Positions 44,158 to 53,380 of a DNA stretch of 64,000 nt are shown here, one piece after another. The notes under the pieces are model-generated. The model was not told the DNA's origin. It did no database searches and was given only the letters and a program-made list of their open reading frames with translations. The stretch is from Bacillota bacterium (lineage in GTDB: Bacteria > Bacillota > Sulfobacillia > Sulfobacillales > Sulfobacillaceae). Numbering within the stretch: position 1 is the first letter of the stretch; every line of letters starts with the position of its first letter. The position numbers and the translations under genes are program-made. The DNA lies in the NCBI GenBank assembly GCA_021841025.1, contig JAKBWA010000055.1:1-64000 (forward strand), in the 5' to 3' direction.

Positions 44158-45465
44158 TTACTCGAACCGGGAATCATCGGGACTGTAGCAATCCACAGTA
44201 TTAACGATGGTACCAGGAGGTTTCGCAATCCGGCCATGAAGTATCGGATCGTTGGTGCTCACCATCCATTGTTGCAAGCGATTGACTAGACGCGTACGAA
44301 TATGCTGATGTTCCGGTGAATGGGCCAAGTTGATCCTTTCCGAAGGATCAAGATGCAAATCATATAGCTCTTCCGTTTCGTTGGCATACATATCTGTGTA
44401 GCCTTGGTCATATAAAAAGGTCTTGGAATCGCTATCGTCGATGTTTGCTGACACCACACCTGCTCTGTATCGCCGGATGAATTTGTAACGGTCAGTTCGT
44501 ATACATCTCATCGGTTCATACGCGGCATGATAATTAGTTTCGGCAAAAACTGCATCGTGAACGGAGGACTTGTCTCCAAACAACACCGGGCCCAGGGATT
44601 GTCCTTGCAACCACTCTGGCTTTGGCAGGTCCAAAAGATCGCACAACGTGGGAAACACGTCCAAGTGTGAAACCAGGGCATCCGACACTACTCCCGCTGG
44701 ACCCGAACCGTCCGGAGGCTTCACAATTAGAGACACCCCAATTCCGGTATCATACAATGTGGCCTTCATCCCCGGAAAAGCCATGCCATGATCGGTCGTA
44801 TAAATCACCAAAGTATCGTTGACTTGACCCGATTCCTGCAATGCCTCCATGACAATCCCCACACACTTATCAACCACCCGTACCGATGTTAGAAATTGTG
44901 CATAGTCTTGTCGGGTGGCTGCAACATCGGGTAACGGAAACGGAGGCCTGACGTATTTTTCATCGACATCAGCGTTCGGAAAAGGGCGATGGGTACTGAA
45001 CAGCCCAAAAGACAGGAAATAGGGGAGCTCATGTTTTCCTTTGATAAACTGTGCGACATGCTGTGCATTATCCAGATCGTCTAAATGTCCTGAATTCCAA
45101 CGCTTGGATTCCAACAACTGACCAATAATTTTTTTATATCCAATATCTTTCACATCTCGTGCCTCATGTTGTACTCCACTAAGCGCCGTCTCATACCCGT
45201 GAGCATTTAGATACCTCACTAGGTGCTTATGATAGTCCTGAAGCCGAAAGCCACGGTGGACCAGGCCTAACATGCCGTTGGAATGAGGGACCATTCCCGT
45301 CAATAGCGCCGATCGACTTGGTGAACATGTCGGTGCCGCACTAAAGGCTTGGCGAAAAACGATGCCTCGCTCTGCGAGTTTTTGTAAATTGGGCGTCCCG
45401 TCGCCAAGACCGTACGGTGTGATCTGTCGACCTGTATCATGTGAATGAACATAAATGACGTTCAA
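44158..45465 (-). CDS. Sulfatase (Cys type), heparan N-sulfatase-like
   Basis: About 435 residues. The active-site motif CSPSR (Cys47) will be matured to formylglycine. Metal residues are HDTGR near the start and DHGMAFPGMKATLYD. The whole resembles N-sulfoglucosamine sulfohydrolase-like bacterial proteins (HSHDTGR...ITPYG). There is no signal peptide, so it works in the cytoplasm on an imported substrate. I favour the TTG at 45465, nine bases from GGGAGG; an ATG eight codons earlier (45489) precedes that site. The gene starts 28 bp after the other sulfatase. Confidence 0.86.
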   Translation of the reverse strand: MNVIYVHSHDTGRQITPYGLGDGTPNLQKLAERGIVFRQAFSAAPTCSPSRSALLTGMVPHSNGMLGLVHRGFRLQDYHKHLVRYLNAHGYETALSGVQHEARDVKDIGYKKIIGQLLESKRWNSGHLDDLDNAQHVAQFIKGKHELPYFLSFGLFSTHRPFPNADVDEKYVRPPFPLPDVAATRQDYAQFLTSVRVVDKCVGIVMEALQESGQVNDTLVIYTTDHGMAFPGMKATLYDTGIGVSLIVKPPDGSGPAGVVSDALVSHLDVFPTLCDLLDLPKPEWLQGQSLGPVLFGDKSSVHDAVFAETNYHAAYEPMRCIRTDRYKFIRRYRAGVVSANIDDSDSKTFLYDQGYTDMYANETEELYDLHLDPSERINLAHSPEHQHIRTRLVNRLQQWMVSTNDPILHGRIAKPPGTIVNTVDCYSPDDSRFE

Positions 45466-45493
45466 ATCGTGATCCCTCCCATTTCTCATTCTG

Positions 45494-46954
45494 CTATCGG
45501 TTAGAAGTGCTAAACTGAGTAAATTTTTCTTCGGTCCACCGCAGAGTCTCTCTAACCTGCGTTAAGCGGAGCTCAGTCATCGGCTCGTTCACATGGTAAG
45601 GCGTGGAAGGACACTCAAACAGAAAGTGCTGACTGAGGTAATTTTTTAACTTTCGCCGATCATTCCCATAATACGACTCGTCGTAGACATTGTGAGTTTC
45701 CATGGGATCCTTCCTTAGATCGAATAACATATTATTCTTTGCATCCCTCCGTAGGATTAATTTCAGATTCGCAGTTCGAACCATGTACTGACGGCCGGAC
45801 AGCTCCTCCGCTACGATATACTCCCGTGAGGGGAATTTGTCTAAGAGGTTCGACCCGTTCGAATAGGGCATCGGCTCCATCCCTACGTGCCCCAAAATCG
45901 TATTGGCCAAATCAATATTGCTTACTAGCTGATCATTTCGGGTGGGTCGAGAAGTCTGATAGAGAGGCTTCATAATGAGGGGAATTCGGACCACCGGATC
46001 GTACATATGATTCTCTTTGAGCAGCAGGTGATGAAATCCCATGTACTCACCATGGTCGCTGGTATAGATAATTAGCGTATTGTCGTAGAGACCCTTCTTT
46101 TTCAGTGTTTCCAGGACTTCACCAATATAGAAATCCACATGACTAATGCTGGCATAGTACATAGCCATAACGGCTTTCAACGCATTCTCGGTTAACTTCT
46201 TATGAGGGAAGAATCCAGAATGGAAATGCAGGTCGGCCGCGGAATTTGTCTCAGTCCATCCCGGTAATAACGTGAGTCGATCGGGGTTATACATCATACT
46301 CCATGGGTACGGGGGATCAAACGGGTGATGCGGCTTAACGAAACTCAGCATCAAGAAGTTACCCCCGCCTCTCCATTGAGCAACATGCTCTACGGCGGTA
46401 CGCCCAATCCACGCGGTTGAATGCGCCCATTCCGGCAAGTTAGACTCTTCAGAACCAAAAGAGTCCCAATATCTCTTGGAAGCTCGTTGGCGAAACATGT
46501 CAACCTGGTCGATTAGGTCAACATAATCGATCAAATCGTGCTCGCGCAGGTATCGATGATAGTCATCTTCAAATCGCCCCATACCATTTTGTTCCGCCAG
46601 CGTCATCGCGTCAAACCCCACGTCCATATAGGTTGGCGTCAGATGCATTTTTCCAATCGCTTGGGTGCGGTAACCGTGAGCTTGTAATACCCTAGGGAAT
46701 GTCGGCACATCGGTGGGAATTGACGACCCGTTATCCCAACCTAGATGTTGATGGGGATATAGTCCTGTTAAAATTGAATACCGCGATGGGGCACATAAAG
46801 GAGACGAGCAAAACGCTTGATCAAACACCACACCATTATCCGCCAAGAAATCAAGAGTGGGTGTCTCGATTTCCTCATTCCCATACGCCCGAAGGCAATC
46901 CGCTCGATGTTCATCGGCCAGAATTAGCAAAATGTTAGGCTTCTCGTCTGACAT
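45494..46954 (-). CDS. Sulfatase (Cys type)
   Basis: About 486 residues, alkaline-phosphatase-like sulfatase. CAPSR (Cys54) is the formylglycine site; NILLILADEHRAD supplies metal ligands, and SDHGEYMGFHHLLLKENHMYD is the second metal-binding block. It has no signal peptide. It differs from the neighbouring sulfatase in metal-site style, so the two probably remove sulfates at different positions or from different linkages. The ATG at 46954 has GAGGAG upstream. Confidence 0.88.
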   Translation of the reverse strand: MSDEKPNILLILADEHRADCLRAYGNEEIETPTLDFLADNGVVFDQAFCSSPLCAPSRYSILTGLYPHQHLGWDNGSSIPTDVPTFPRVLQAHGYRTQAIGKMHLTPTYMDVGFDAMTLAEQNGMGRFEDDYHRYLREHDLIDYVDLIDQVDMFRQRASKRYWDSFGSEESNLPEWAHSTAWIGRTAVEHVAQWRGGGNFLMLSFVKPHHPFDPPYPWSMMYNPDRLTLLPGWTETNSAADLHFHSGFFPHKKLTENALKAVMAMYYASISHVDFYIGEVLETLKKKGLYDNTLIIYTSDHGEYMGFHHLLLKENHMYDPVVRIPLIMKPLYQTSRPTRNDQLVSNIDLANTILGHVGMEPMPYSNGSNLLDKFPSREYIVAEELSGRQYMVRTANLKLILRRDAKNNMLFDLRKDPMETHNVYDESYYGNDRRKLKNYLSQHFLFECPSTPYHVNEPMTELRLTQVRETLRWTEEKFTQFSTSNR

Positions 46955-46998
46955 TCCTACCACTCCTCTAGAGAAATTGCCCTGTTGTTGAATTGGGG

Positions 46999-48078
46999 CT
47001 ACAAATAGACCGGCGCGCCGTTGCTCGCCGACAGGTAGAGGGCCTCAACAACTGCCGTCACGATATATGCTTGCTGAGGCAGTACGCAAGGAGAGGTATC
47101 ATGGATGATACTCTCAATCCAGCGCCGCATTTCCAGGTCATGCGGCGACTGTGAACTTATGACATCGTTGAAATTCACTCCTTTAGGATCCGTATCTACT
47201 GAGGTTACAAATAGTTTACCATGGTGTTCCCCATTAATTCGAATCCCCTCGTGCATGTCCGCCCCCGCCAGGGTGCCAAATAGACTGCACTGAGCTTCCA
47301 TTGGCACCCGTGTATTGAGTGCCCAACTCGCATCGATGGCTATCGATGCACCGTTTTTCATAACAATCAACCCAAAAGCGGCATCTTCTACCTCAAAATT
47401 ATCCCCATTCCAATTCCCAAACGGATTAGCCAATGATCCCATGCGGCCAAGATGATTATAGGTGACCCCGGTCACCTCATGAGGTTCATAGTTGTCCATT
47501 AACCACAATGTCAAATCCAAAGCGTGGGTGCCAATGTCCACCAAGGCTCCTCCGCCTTGAACCTCTGCCTCTAAAAAATGCCCCCATGTTGGAACTCCAC
47601 GCCGACGCACGGCATGTGCCTTAGCATGATAAATATGCCCGAGTTCAGCGCGACGACATGCATCAAATAAATATTGACTATCTCTGCGAAAGCGATTAGT
47701 GAAAGATATTGTGAGCTTCTTTCCTGACTTCTCAGCTGCATCCATCATAGCTTGTGCTTCACGGGTATTGCGAGCCATCGGCTTCTCGCACATCACATCC
47801 TTGCCAGCGGATAGTGCCGCAACCGAAATTTCGGCGTGAGAAGAATTTGGGGTGCACACGTGAACAACGTCCACCTGTGGGTCACGCACCAGATCTCGAT
47901 AGTCTGTAACGACCACGGCCTGAGGTGACCCGAACATCATCGCAGCCCGTTGAGCTACCGCAAGATCTGGATGGCAAAATGCCGACATTTCGACTTCAGG
48001 AATTTTAGCTAGACTTGGCATATGTTTGGAAAACGCAATACGACCACACCCGACAATTCCAACTCTAATGTGTTCCAT
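46999..48078 (-). CDS. Gfo/Idh/MocA-family sugar dehydrogenase
   Basis: About 359 residues, NAD(P)-dependent oxidoreductase acting on a sugar or inositol-like ring. Rossmann motif VGIVGCGRIAFSKHM; conserved CEKPMARN with the catalytic Lys; the His/Lys-like FLEAEVQGGGALVDIGTH segment of the second domain. The ATG at 48078 lies within the upstream gene (14-bp overlap), with AAGAAGG before it. Second of two normal-looking family members in the operon. Confidence 0.88.
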   Translation of the reverse strand: MEHIRVGIVGCGRIAFSKHMPSLAKIPEVEMSAFCHPDLAVAQRAAMMFGSPQAVVVTDYRDLVRDPQVDVVHVCTPNSSHAEISVAALSAGKDVMCEKPMARNTREAQAMMDAAEKSGKKLTISFTNRFRRDSQYLFDACRRAELGHIYHAKAHAVRRRGVPTWGHFLEAEVQGGGALVDIGTHALDLTLWLMDNYEPHEVTGVTYNHLGRMGSLANPFGNWNGDNFEVEDAAFGLIVMKNGASIAIDASWALNTRVPMEAQCSLFGTLAGADMHEGIRINGEHHGKLFVTSVDTDPKGVNFNDVISSQSPHDLEMRRWIESIIHDTSPCVLPQQAYIVTAVVEALYLSASNGAPVYL

Positions 48079-49090
48079 CCGCGTCACCTTCTTTGGCTGA
48101 GATGCGAACATCTCGAATGAAAATCGGCCGATGCAACGCGGCCGATTGATAGGCAGCTAAGGTTACTTCTAGTGCTCGAAGTCCGTCAATGCCGTAAGCG
48201 GAACCGCCATGGACACTAAGGCAGTGATCAAGAAATTCTCGCAGCATGAAATATTCTTTTGGAAGACCCACAGGCACTCTCGTGATTTGAGGATGCCTGT
48301 TATCATACACGACCACTCCTTGCGAAAATCCATCGACACGAAGGCCGCCTCGATCTCCAACAAATTCAAACGTTAAGTCTCCCCACTCTAGACGCGATGG
48401 AATGTAGGACCAACTAGGGTCATGAGACGCGATCACCCCGTTGTCGAACATCATCGTCAAAAGGGCGATATCCTCGACACTTGCACTAGTGCCCATGTGT
48501 CCCATTTCGGCATATACTTCAGTGATCTCCGCATTGAGAACCCAACGTAAAATGTCCACCGCATGAATGGTGTGATCTATGAGGGCACCACCACCGGACT
48601 GATGCGGGTCGAGGAACCAACCACCAGGGTTTTTGCCACGATTCGTCGAATGCACGGCATGAACTCTCCCGATATTCCCTCGGTCCACGGCGTCCTTCAC
48701 ATCTCGAATAGGCCCAAGGTAACGATTGGGAAGGGCTAGTTGGAAATATACACGAGTCTCTTGACACGCCGCAATCATACGATGAGCATCATCTAAGTTC
48801 AGCGCCATTGGCTTCTCACAGAGGATAGCCTTCCCCGCCTGAGCTGCACTCACGACAATTTCGGCATGGCGAACCGTCTCAGCACAAATAATGACGCAGT
48901 CAATCGTGTCATCTTGGAGCATCGCATGGTAATCCGGGATAAAAGGACATCGATACCGATCGGCCGCTTTCCTGCCTCGCGGGACATCCGCATCGGATAT
49001 CGCGGCAATTGTCACGTCACACATTCGCGCCAAGAGATCTCCGTATGTCCACGCATGGAAATGTGCAAAGCTAATGAAGCCCACTCGCAT
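48065..49090 (-). CDS. Gfo/Idh/MocA-family sugar dehydrogenase
   Basis: 341 residues. The N-terminal nucleotide fold is present but its turn reads SFAHFHAW where most members have GxGxxG. LCEKPMALN with the catalytic Lys is present, and WFLDPHQSGGGALIDHTIH is the substrate-domain signature. It overlaps the next gene by 14 bp and starts two bases after the upstream stop, so translation is coupled. The unusual dinucleotide turn hints at a special cofactor mode or a tightly bound NAD, as in some retaining glycosidase-like members (inference). Confidence 0.85.
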   Translation of the reverse strand: MRVGFISFAHFHAWTYGDLLARMCDVTIAAISDADVPRGRKAADRYRCPFIPDYHAMLQDDTIDCVIICAETVRHAEIVVSAAQAGKAILCEKPMALNLDDAHRMIAACQETRVYFQLALPNRYLGPIRDVKDAVDRGNIGRVHAVHSTNRGKNPGGWFLDPHQSGGGALIDHTIHAVDILRWVLNAEITEVYAEMGHMGTSASVEDIALLTMMFDNGVIASHDPSWSYIPSRLEWGDLTFEFVGDRGGLRVDGFSQGVVVYDNRHPQITRVPVGLPKEYFMLREFLDHCLSVHGGSAYGIDGLRALEVTLAAYQSAALHRPIFIRDVRISAKEGDADGTH

Positions 49091-49092
49091 TC

Positions 49093-49977
49093 CTAACGCT
49101 CCTCGTTTAAAGACACAGGTAATCTAGTCTCCAGTGATTGATCAATGGCGTCCAATGTGGAAAGCTGACGCCGTAGTTCAGCTATTCCAAAATTCGTCGG
49201 GGGGAAAGTTCGCAGATGATCAATAAGAATCCGGTAATCTATTATCAACCGTTCCTGGGATTCTTGCTCAGTGTCCGGTTCAGTAACGGAAACAGTCATG
49301 GTACGTGTGGCGGTAGAGACCTCGACTTCGACCGTATTCAAGGAAACCCTACAAAAAGAAAGCAATAAATGTCCGATCATCCCGCTGGCAAATCGTAAGG
49401 ACACTGTTAAATGGGTTTGGAAATCATGCGTTCCGGTTCGGTGTGCATAAACCCTTTCTACCGCTCCCATCGCCCAGGTCAGAAAGCCCACATCATGATG
49501 AAGCAAATGGCGTTCCCTTGCATCTAGCAAGCTCCCATCATCCGTGTCTATAGCGCACCTCCTCCACAGGCGCAGGGTTCCTGGTGTCAACAGCTGAGCG
49601 CCGAAACGATCCCGGTAGTCCCTATACGGCAGTGCAATCATATTCCGAAATAAGACATGGGCACGCCTATTGTCACAGTCATGGACGATTTGCTCCAGGC
49701 GCCGCTCGCCCAACCCAAAGGGGTTGGTACATAACACGGTTCGAATGCCAGCCTGAAGGGCTTTGTCTACCCATGTGTGGCAATGGTTGCCGGCCACTGC
49801 CACATCAATCATATCCATGTTCTTACGCGCCACCGCGTGATCAAACCGTGCGAAGTCGGACATACTCCCGTTTTGGTCCGAAACAACTAAGACATGGGCC
49901 CTTACACCGTTTATCAGTCCATATATATTTGCTCGAAGTTCGGCAGACTGGCTTCTGCCCACAACTATTACGTTCAT
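49093..49977 (-). CDS. Divergent Gfo/Idh/MocA-like protein
   Basis: 294 residues, shorter than its relatives. The first strand and helix (MNVIVVGRSQSAELRANIYG) and the DVAVAGNHCHTWVDKALQAG segment follow the Gfo/Idh/MocA plan, but the catalytic EKP motif is replaced by CTNPFGL. The substrate domain is reduced. It may be a non-catalytic subunit, or an enzyme working by another mechanism. Position between the MFS transporter and two true dehydrogenases supports a role in the same pathway. Confidence 0.65.
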   Translation of the reverse strand: MNVIVVGRSQSAELRANIYGLINGVRAHVLVVSDQNGSMSDFARFDHAVARKNMDMIDVAVAGNHCHTWVDKALQAGIRTVLCTNPFGLGERRLEQIVHDCDNRRAHVLFRNMIALPYRDYRDRFGAQLLTPGTLRLWRRCAIDTDDGSLLDARERHLLHHDVGFLTWAMGAVERVYAHRTGTHDFQTHLTVSLRFASGMIGHLLLSFCRVSLNTVEVEVSTATRTMTVSVTEPDTEQESQERLIIDYRILIDHLRTFPPTNFGIAELRRQLSTLDAIDQSLETRLPVSLNEER

Positions 49978-50017
49978 TGCGTCGCCCCATGTAAAAAGTT
50001 GGAGTCGTTATAGCAAG

Positions 50018-51361
50018 TTACCTTGGAGCTAATGTCGAACTCTCCCGCATTTCGATATCCTCCAATGATAATCCCTTTGTTTCAAATAGAGAATTGCTTG
50101 CCACAATGACACAGTAAAGAACCACCGGAACCGCCATAATTACCATCGCCCAAGAAAATCCAATAGTGGCAATGGCTACAGGGATTAAGTACGTTGTAAT
50201 TATTACAGCAAACCGTCCCGCACCATTGATAATCCCTTGACTAAAGCCGCGAAACTGCGTTGGGAATATCTCCGATCCCCAGGCCCACTGCAAAGCTGAT
50301 GCCCCACCCCAATCGAAAAAGCCAAAAAGAAAGAATGCCGGTATAAATATCACAGCGTCCTTTACAGTAAGCGCCATAATGAGAGCAAATGCTATTGTGG
50401 GAATCTGCGAGATCAATGCCAAGCTTTTATGACTGATTTTGTCGATTATGAAGGATCCGGCCACAACACCCAGAAAATTCGCCGCCCACAGCATTAGCGT
50501 AAAGAGCATAGACCCGGTGAGTGTCGCATGGCTGACGTATTTGAAAATATAAGGGGAGGATATCGTCGACACTGCTCCCGCTAAGGCATTTAGCCAAAAA
50601 ACCAATGCAACAAGAGAGATTTTTTTCCCCCAGCCGGTGCCCGAAATTTTCTCTTTCGAATTCCGAACGCGTTCCATTTCTTTAAATTCATCATAGGTGA
50701 TCCCCAAACGCTGACACGCAATTTCAGCTTCTTGCACTTTCCCTCGATTCATAAGCCACCGCGGTGATTCCGGCAGTTTCTGGCGAAGGATGAGAATAAC
50801 CAGAGCGGGCACCGCCCCAAGTCCCAACAGCCATCGCCAAGTAGATGGCCCCGCGAAGTGGCTCACTACTAGAGCAACCGCCACGGAGACGATCGCCCCG
50901 CCAGTCCATAGACCTTGCGTTAACGATCCTAAAATTGCCCCGCGCCGTTGTTTTGACGACACCTCCGCAAGAAATGCCATCGCTGTCGGAATATCGGCAC
51001 CAATTCCCAGACCCACAACCAAACGCATTACTATAAGTTCCCATGAGTTAGTTACGAATGCCGAGAGAATCGATGCGACAACGAAAAACATGAGATTGAA
51101 GACAAAGATTGTCTTGCGCCCAAAGCGATCAGTTAAATTCCCAAAGAGCAACATGCCAACCAAAGCACCGAATACGCCAGCCGATCCAACTAGTCCAACT
51201 TGCGACGCAGATAGATGGAGAGCAGACTTAAGAAACAAATTGGCCGTACCAATCACTAACAAATCATACCCATCGATAAAAATCCCTAGACCAATTAGGG
51301 TGATGGCTCTGCGTCTTGCACTCGAGAACTCACCTGGGACATTGGCCGAGTTTGCAACCAT
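50018..51361 (-). CDS. MFS transporter (sugar/acid symporter type)
   Basis: About 447 residues and twelve helices. It carries the sugar-porter style motifs GNLTDRFGRKTIF after helix 2, RLVVGLGIGADIPTAMAFLA and PESPRWLMNRGK. It most resembles metabolite:H+ symporters of the MFS. It is the only transporter of the sulfatase operon, so it probably imports the sulfated substrate. The ATG at 51361 follows AAAGGCGG. Confidence 0.88.
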   Translation of the reverse strand: MVANSANVPGEFSSARRRAITLIGLGIFIDGYDLLVIGTANLFLKSALHLSASQVGLVGSAGVFGALVGMLLFGNLTDRFGRKTIFVFNLMFFVVASILSAFVTNSWELIVMRLVVGLGIGADIPTAMAFLAEVSSKQRRGAILGSLTQGLWTGGAIVSVAVALVVSHFAGPSTWRWLLGLGAVPALVILILRQKLPESPRWLMNRGKVQEAEIACQRLGITYDEFKEMERVRNSKEKISGTGWGKKISLVALVFWLNALAGAVSTISSPYIFKYVSHATLTGSMLFTLMLWAANFLGVVAGSFIIDKISHKSLALISQIPTIAFALIMALTVKDAVIFIPAFFLFGFFDWGGASALQWAWGSEIFPTQFRGFSQGIINGAGRFAVIITTYLIPVAIATIGFSWAMVIMAVPVVLYCVIVASNSLFETKGLSLEDIEMRESSTLAPR

Positions 51362-51412
51362 GTCGTTACCGCCTTTCATGTTGCGAGAGTTTTATTTCAT
51401 ATCAAGAAACGT

Positions 51413-52684
51413 CTAAAAACCCACCATACTAACTAAAGACACTTCCATCGTGTCTGGGGATCCATCGTGACGGACACGAAATGCCCTATCTAGAATTTGG
51501 CTAGCCACTCCTATTAGCATTGTCTTTGTCTTGTCACGAAGAACGCGAAGTTGCAAGTTGCTCCATAACACAGGCGCAGTCTCAGCACGGATCATTTTCC
51601 ATACACGTTCCAACATCAAATGCTCCGCTTCCTCAAAGAGTGGTCCGCCGATGACGATGCCTGCAGGATTCAAAATGTTTACCACCGTGGTGATCGCTCG
51701 CCCCATGTAGAATCCTACCTCGTCCATCACTCCGAGCGCCTCCGGCACTCCTTGCATAGCTAAACGTGCAATAATCTGAGCGTCTATTTGGTCAAGCGGT
51801 GTTCCTATTTTCCCCGCTATTTCTTCCGCAGCCTCTGGAGACAATCTGGCCACGAAATTAGTTTTCACCGCAGAATTAGACACGAAAGTTTCTAGACATC
51901 CAGTTTGACCACAAGAACAGAGCATTCCATCATCGGAAACTTTCATATGTCCGATTTGACCGGCCCCAAGAGATCCCCCCTTGACCATCATGCCGTTGGC
52001 GATAATCCCGGCACCAATGCCGTCTTCGACAAGCATAACCAGCATGTCATCGAGATTGGCGGGAGTGTACTTCATACGTTCTCCTAAACAAAGAGCGTTG
52101 GCGTCATTTTCTACGGCAACCGCTTTTCCCAAAGTTTCAGACAACCACGAGGCTATCGGAAATTCAGGCCATTTACTTAAACGCGATATGGACACTGTTG
52201 ATGTATTAATGACTCCCGGTAAAGCTAAGGACACTCCTAAGACGTCGTGTTCCCAATCAATTTTTGCATCAAGGCAAATTGTCCTGACCAATGGCACGAG
52301 TTCTCTCAAGATATCCTCCCAGGAATATCCGCGTAAGGGTTTCGCGATCTTTTTGTCGTATATAATTTGCCCTTTAAGATTGATAATCCCCACATGCACC
52401 TGTGAAATATCTAGCCGCACAGCTATCACGTATTTCCAGTTGGAATTCATCCGTAATGATCGGGGCTTGCGCCCGATTGATGATTGCTGTGCTCCCATCT
52501 CCTCCACTGCACCACAACTCATCAAAGCGTTGATAATCACCGTGATGGTCGACTTCCCCAACCCCAGGGCATGTGACAGTTCGACTCTGGACACTGCGTC
52601 TTGCACACGAAGTACATTTAACACATTGCTCACGTTGATATCGCGTATCATTTGTTGATTGCCGGACTGAAGTTCATCCAACAC
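51413..52684 (-). CDS. ROK-family transcriptional regulator
   Basis: 423 residues: N-terminal winged helix (VSRVELSHALGLGKSTITVI) and a C-terminal ROK sugar-kinase-like domain with VENDANALCLGE, GIGAGIIANG and the zinc motif CSCGQTGCLE. Regulators of the NagC/XylR group bind a sugar or its phosphate and release DNA. It is the first gene of the operon, with an inverted repeat overlapping its own promoter, so it is most likely an autoregulated local repressor. Confidence 0.9.
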   Translation of the reverse strand: MLDELQSGNQQMIRDINVSNVLNVLRVQDAVSRVELSHALGLGKSTITVIINALMSCGAVEEMGAQQSSIGRKPRSLRMNSNWKYVIAVRLDISQVHVGIINLKGQIIYDKKIAKPLRGYSWEDILRELVPLVRTICLDAKIDWEHDVLGVSLALPGVINTSTVSISRLSKWPEFPIASWLSETLGKAVAVENDANALCLGERMKYTPANLDDMLVMLVEDGIGAGIIANGMMVKGGSLGAGQIGHMKVSDDGMLCSCGQTGCLETFVSNSAVKTNFVARLSPEAAEEIAGKIGTPLDQIDAQIIARLAMQGVPEALGVMDEVGFYMGRAITTVVNILNPAGIVIGGPLFEEAEHLMLERVWKMIRAETAPVLWSNLQLRVLRDKTKTMLIGVASQILDRAFRVRHDGSPDTMEVSLVSMVGF

Positions 52685-52722
52685 AGCACACTCCTTTATA
52701 GGTTACGCATCACAAAAACAAT

Positions 52723-52771
52723 TAGTTCGTCCAGCAAACAAACTATATCTTGTGTGAGCACTAATTGTCAA
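52723..52771 (-). promoter_or_regulatory. Sigma-A promoter and ROK operator of the sulfatase operon
   Basis: On the minus strand TTGACA (52766-52771) and TATAGT (52742-52747) are 18 bases apart, close to consensus. An imperfect inverted repeat TAGTTCGT-N7-ACAAACTA (52723-52745, one mismatch) overlaps the -10, where a repressor would block polymerase. Confidence 0.7.
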
Positions 52772-53280
52772 TGCTATTGCAATAATTTAGACGAATATAA
52801 TGCTCACAGAATTCTCGGTCATCATCGTGATAGTATCGCCGACGCATACAGATACCGATCCCCACACTCCTAAGACAAGCCGGAGCTTGCCGCCAATGAG
52901 AAGAACGTCCTGTGTTCGGATTACACGCTCTCTTCCAAATCTGTAGAAACCGAGGCGTCTCGACGGTTGTTGGTCGTGATATTTCTACTTTGGCGATTCA
53001 GCGCAGTGTAGCGATGGGGCACATTGAGCAGCACTAGGCGCTGGACTTACGCTCCAAATATGTTAACAGCCACGCTATTCTCCTTCTCATTTCTCAAAAA
53101 CCGAAGACTTGGCTGTAAAAGTGTTGCCCACTTCTCGTGGGATCAGATCGTGCATTCTCGGTTCCTGCAGGCGATGGGTGTAGGTGGTTGACTCGTTCTT
53201 CCCGGTTGAGGGCAACACAAAATCTGCAACTGCATGCGGTATAAGACGCTCAAATAGAAGGCGTGGGCAGGATTCTTACG
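52772..53280. other. Intergenic, nothing supported
   Basis: 509 bp with no supported gene. Confidence 0.4.
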
Positions 53281-53315
53281 GCACAAGGCGGAACATTTTG
53301 TCCCGCCTTGTGCCT
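53281..53315. terminator. Strong hairpin
   Basis: Perfect 12-bp arms GGCACAAGGCGG and CCGCCTTGTGCC with an 11-base loop, 65 bp beyond the glycosyltransferase stop on the minus strand. No clear T run, so role as terminator is likely but unproven. Confidence 0.6.
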
Positions 53316-53380
53316 ATGATGCTCAATGAATAAGCAAGTTTAGCACCCTATGGAAGTCAGTGGCACTCATTTCGTGGTGT

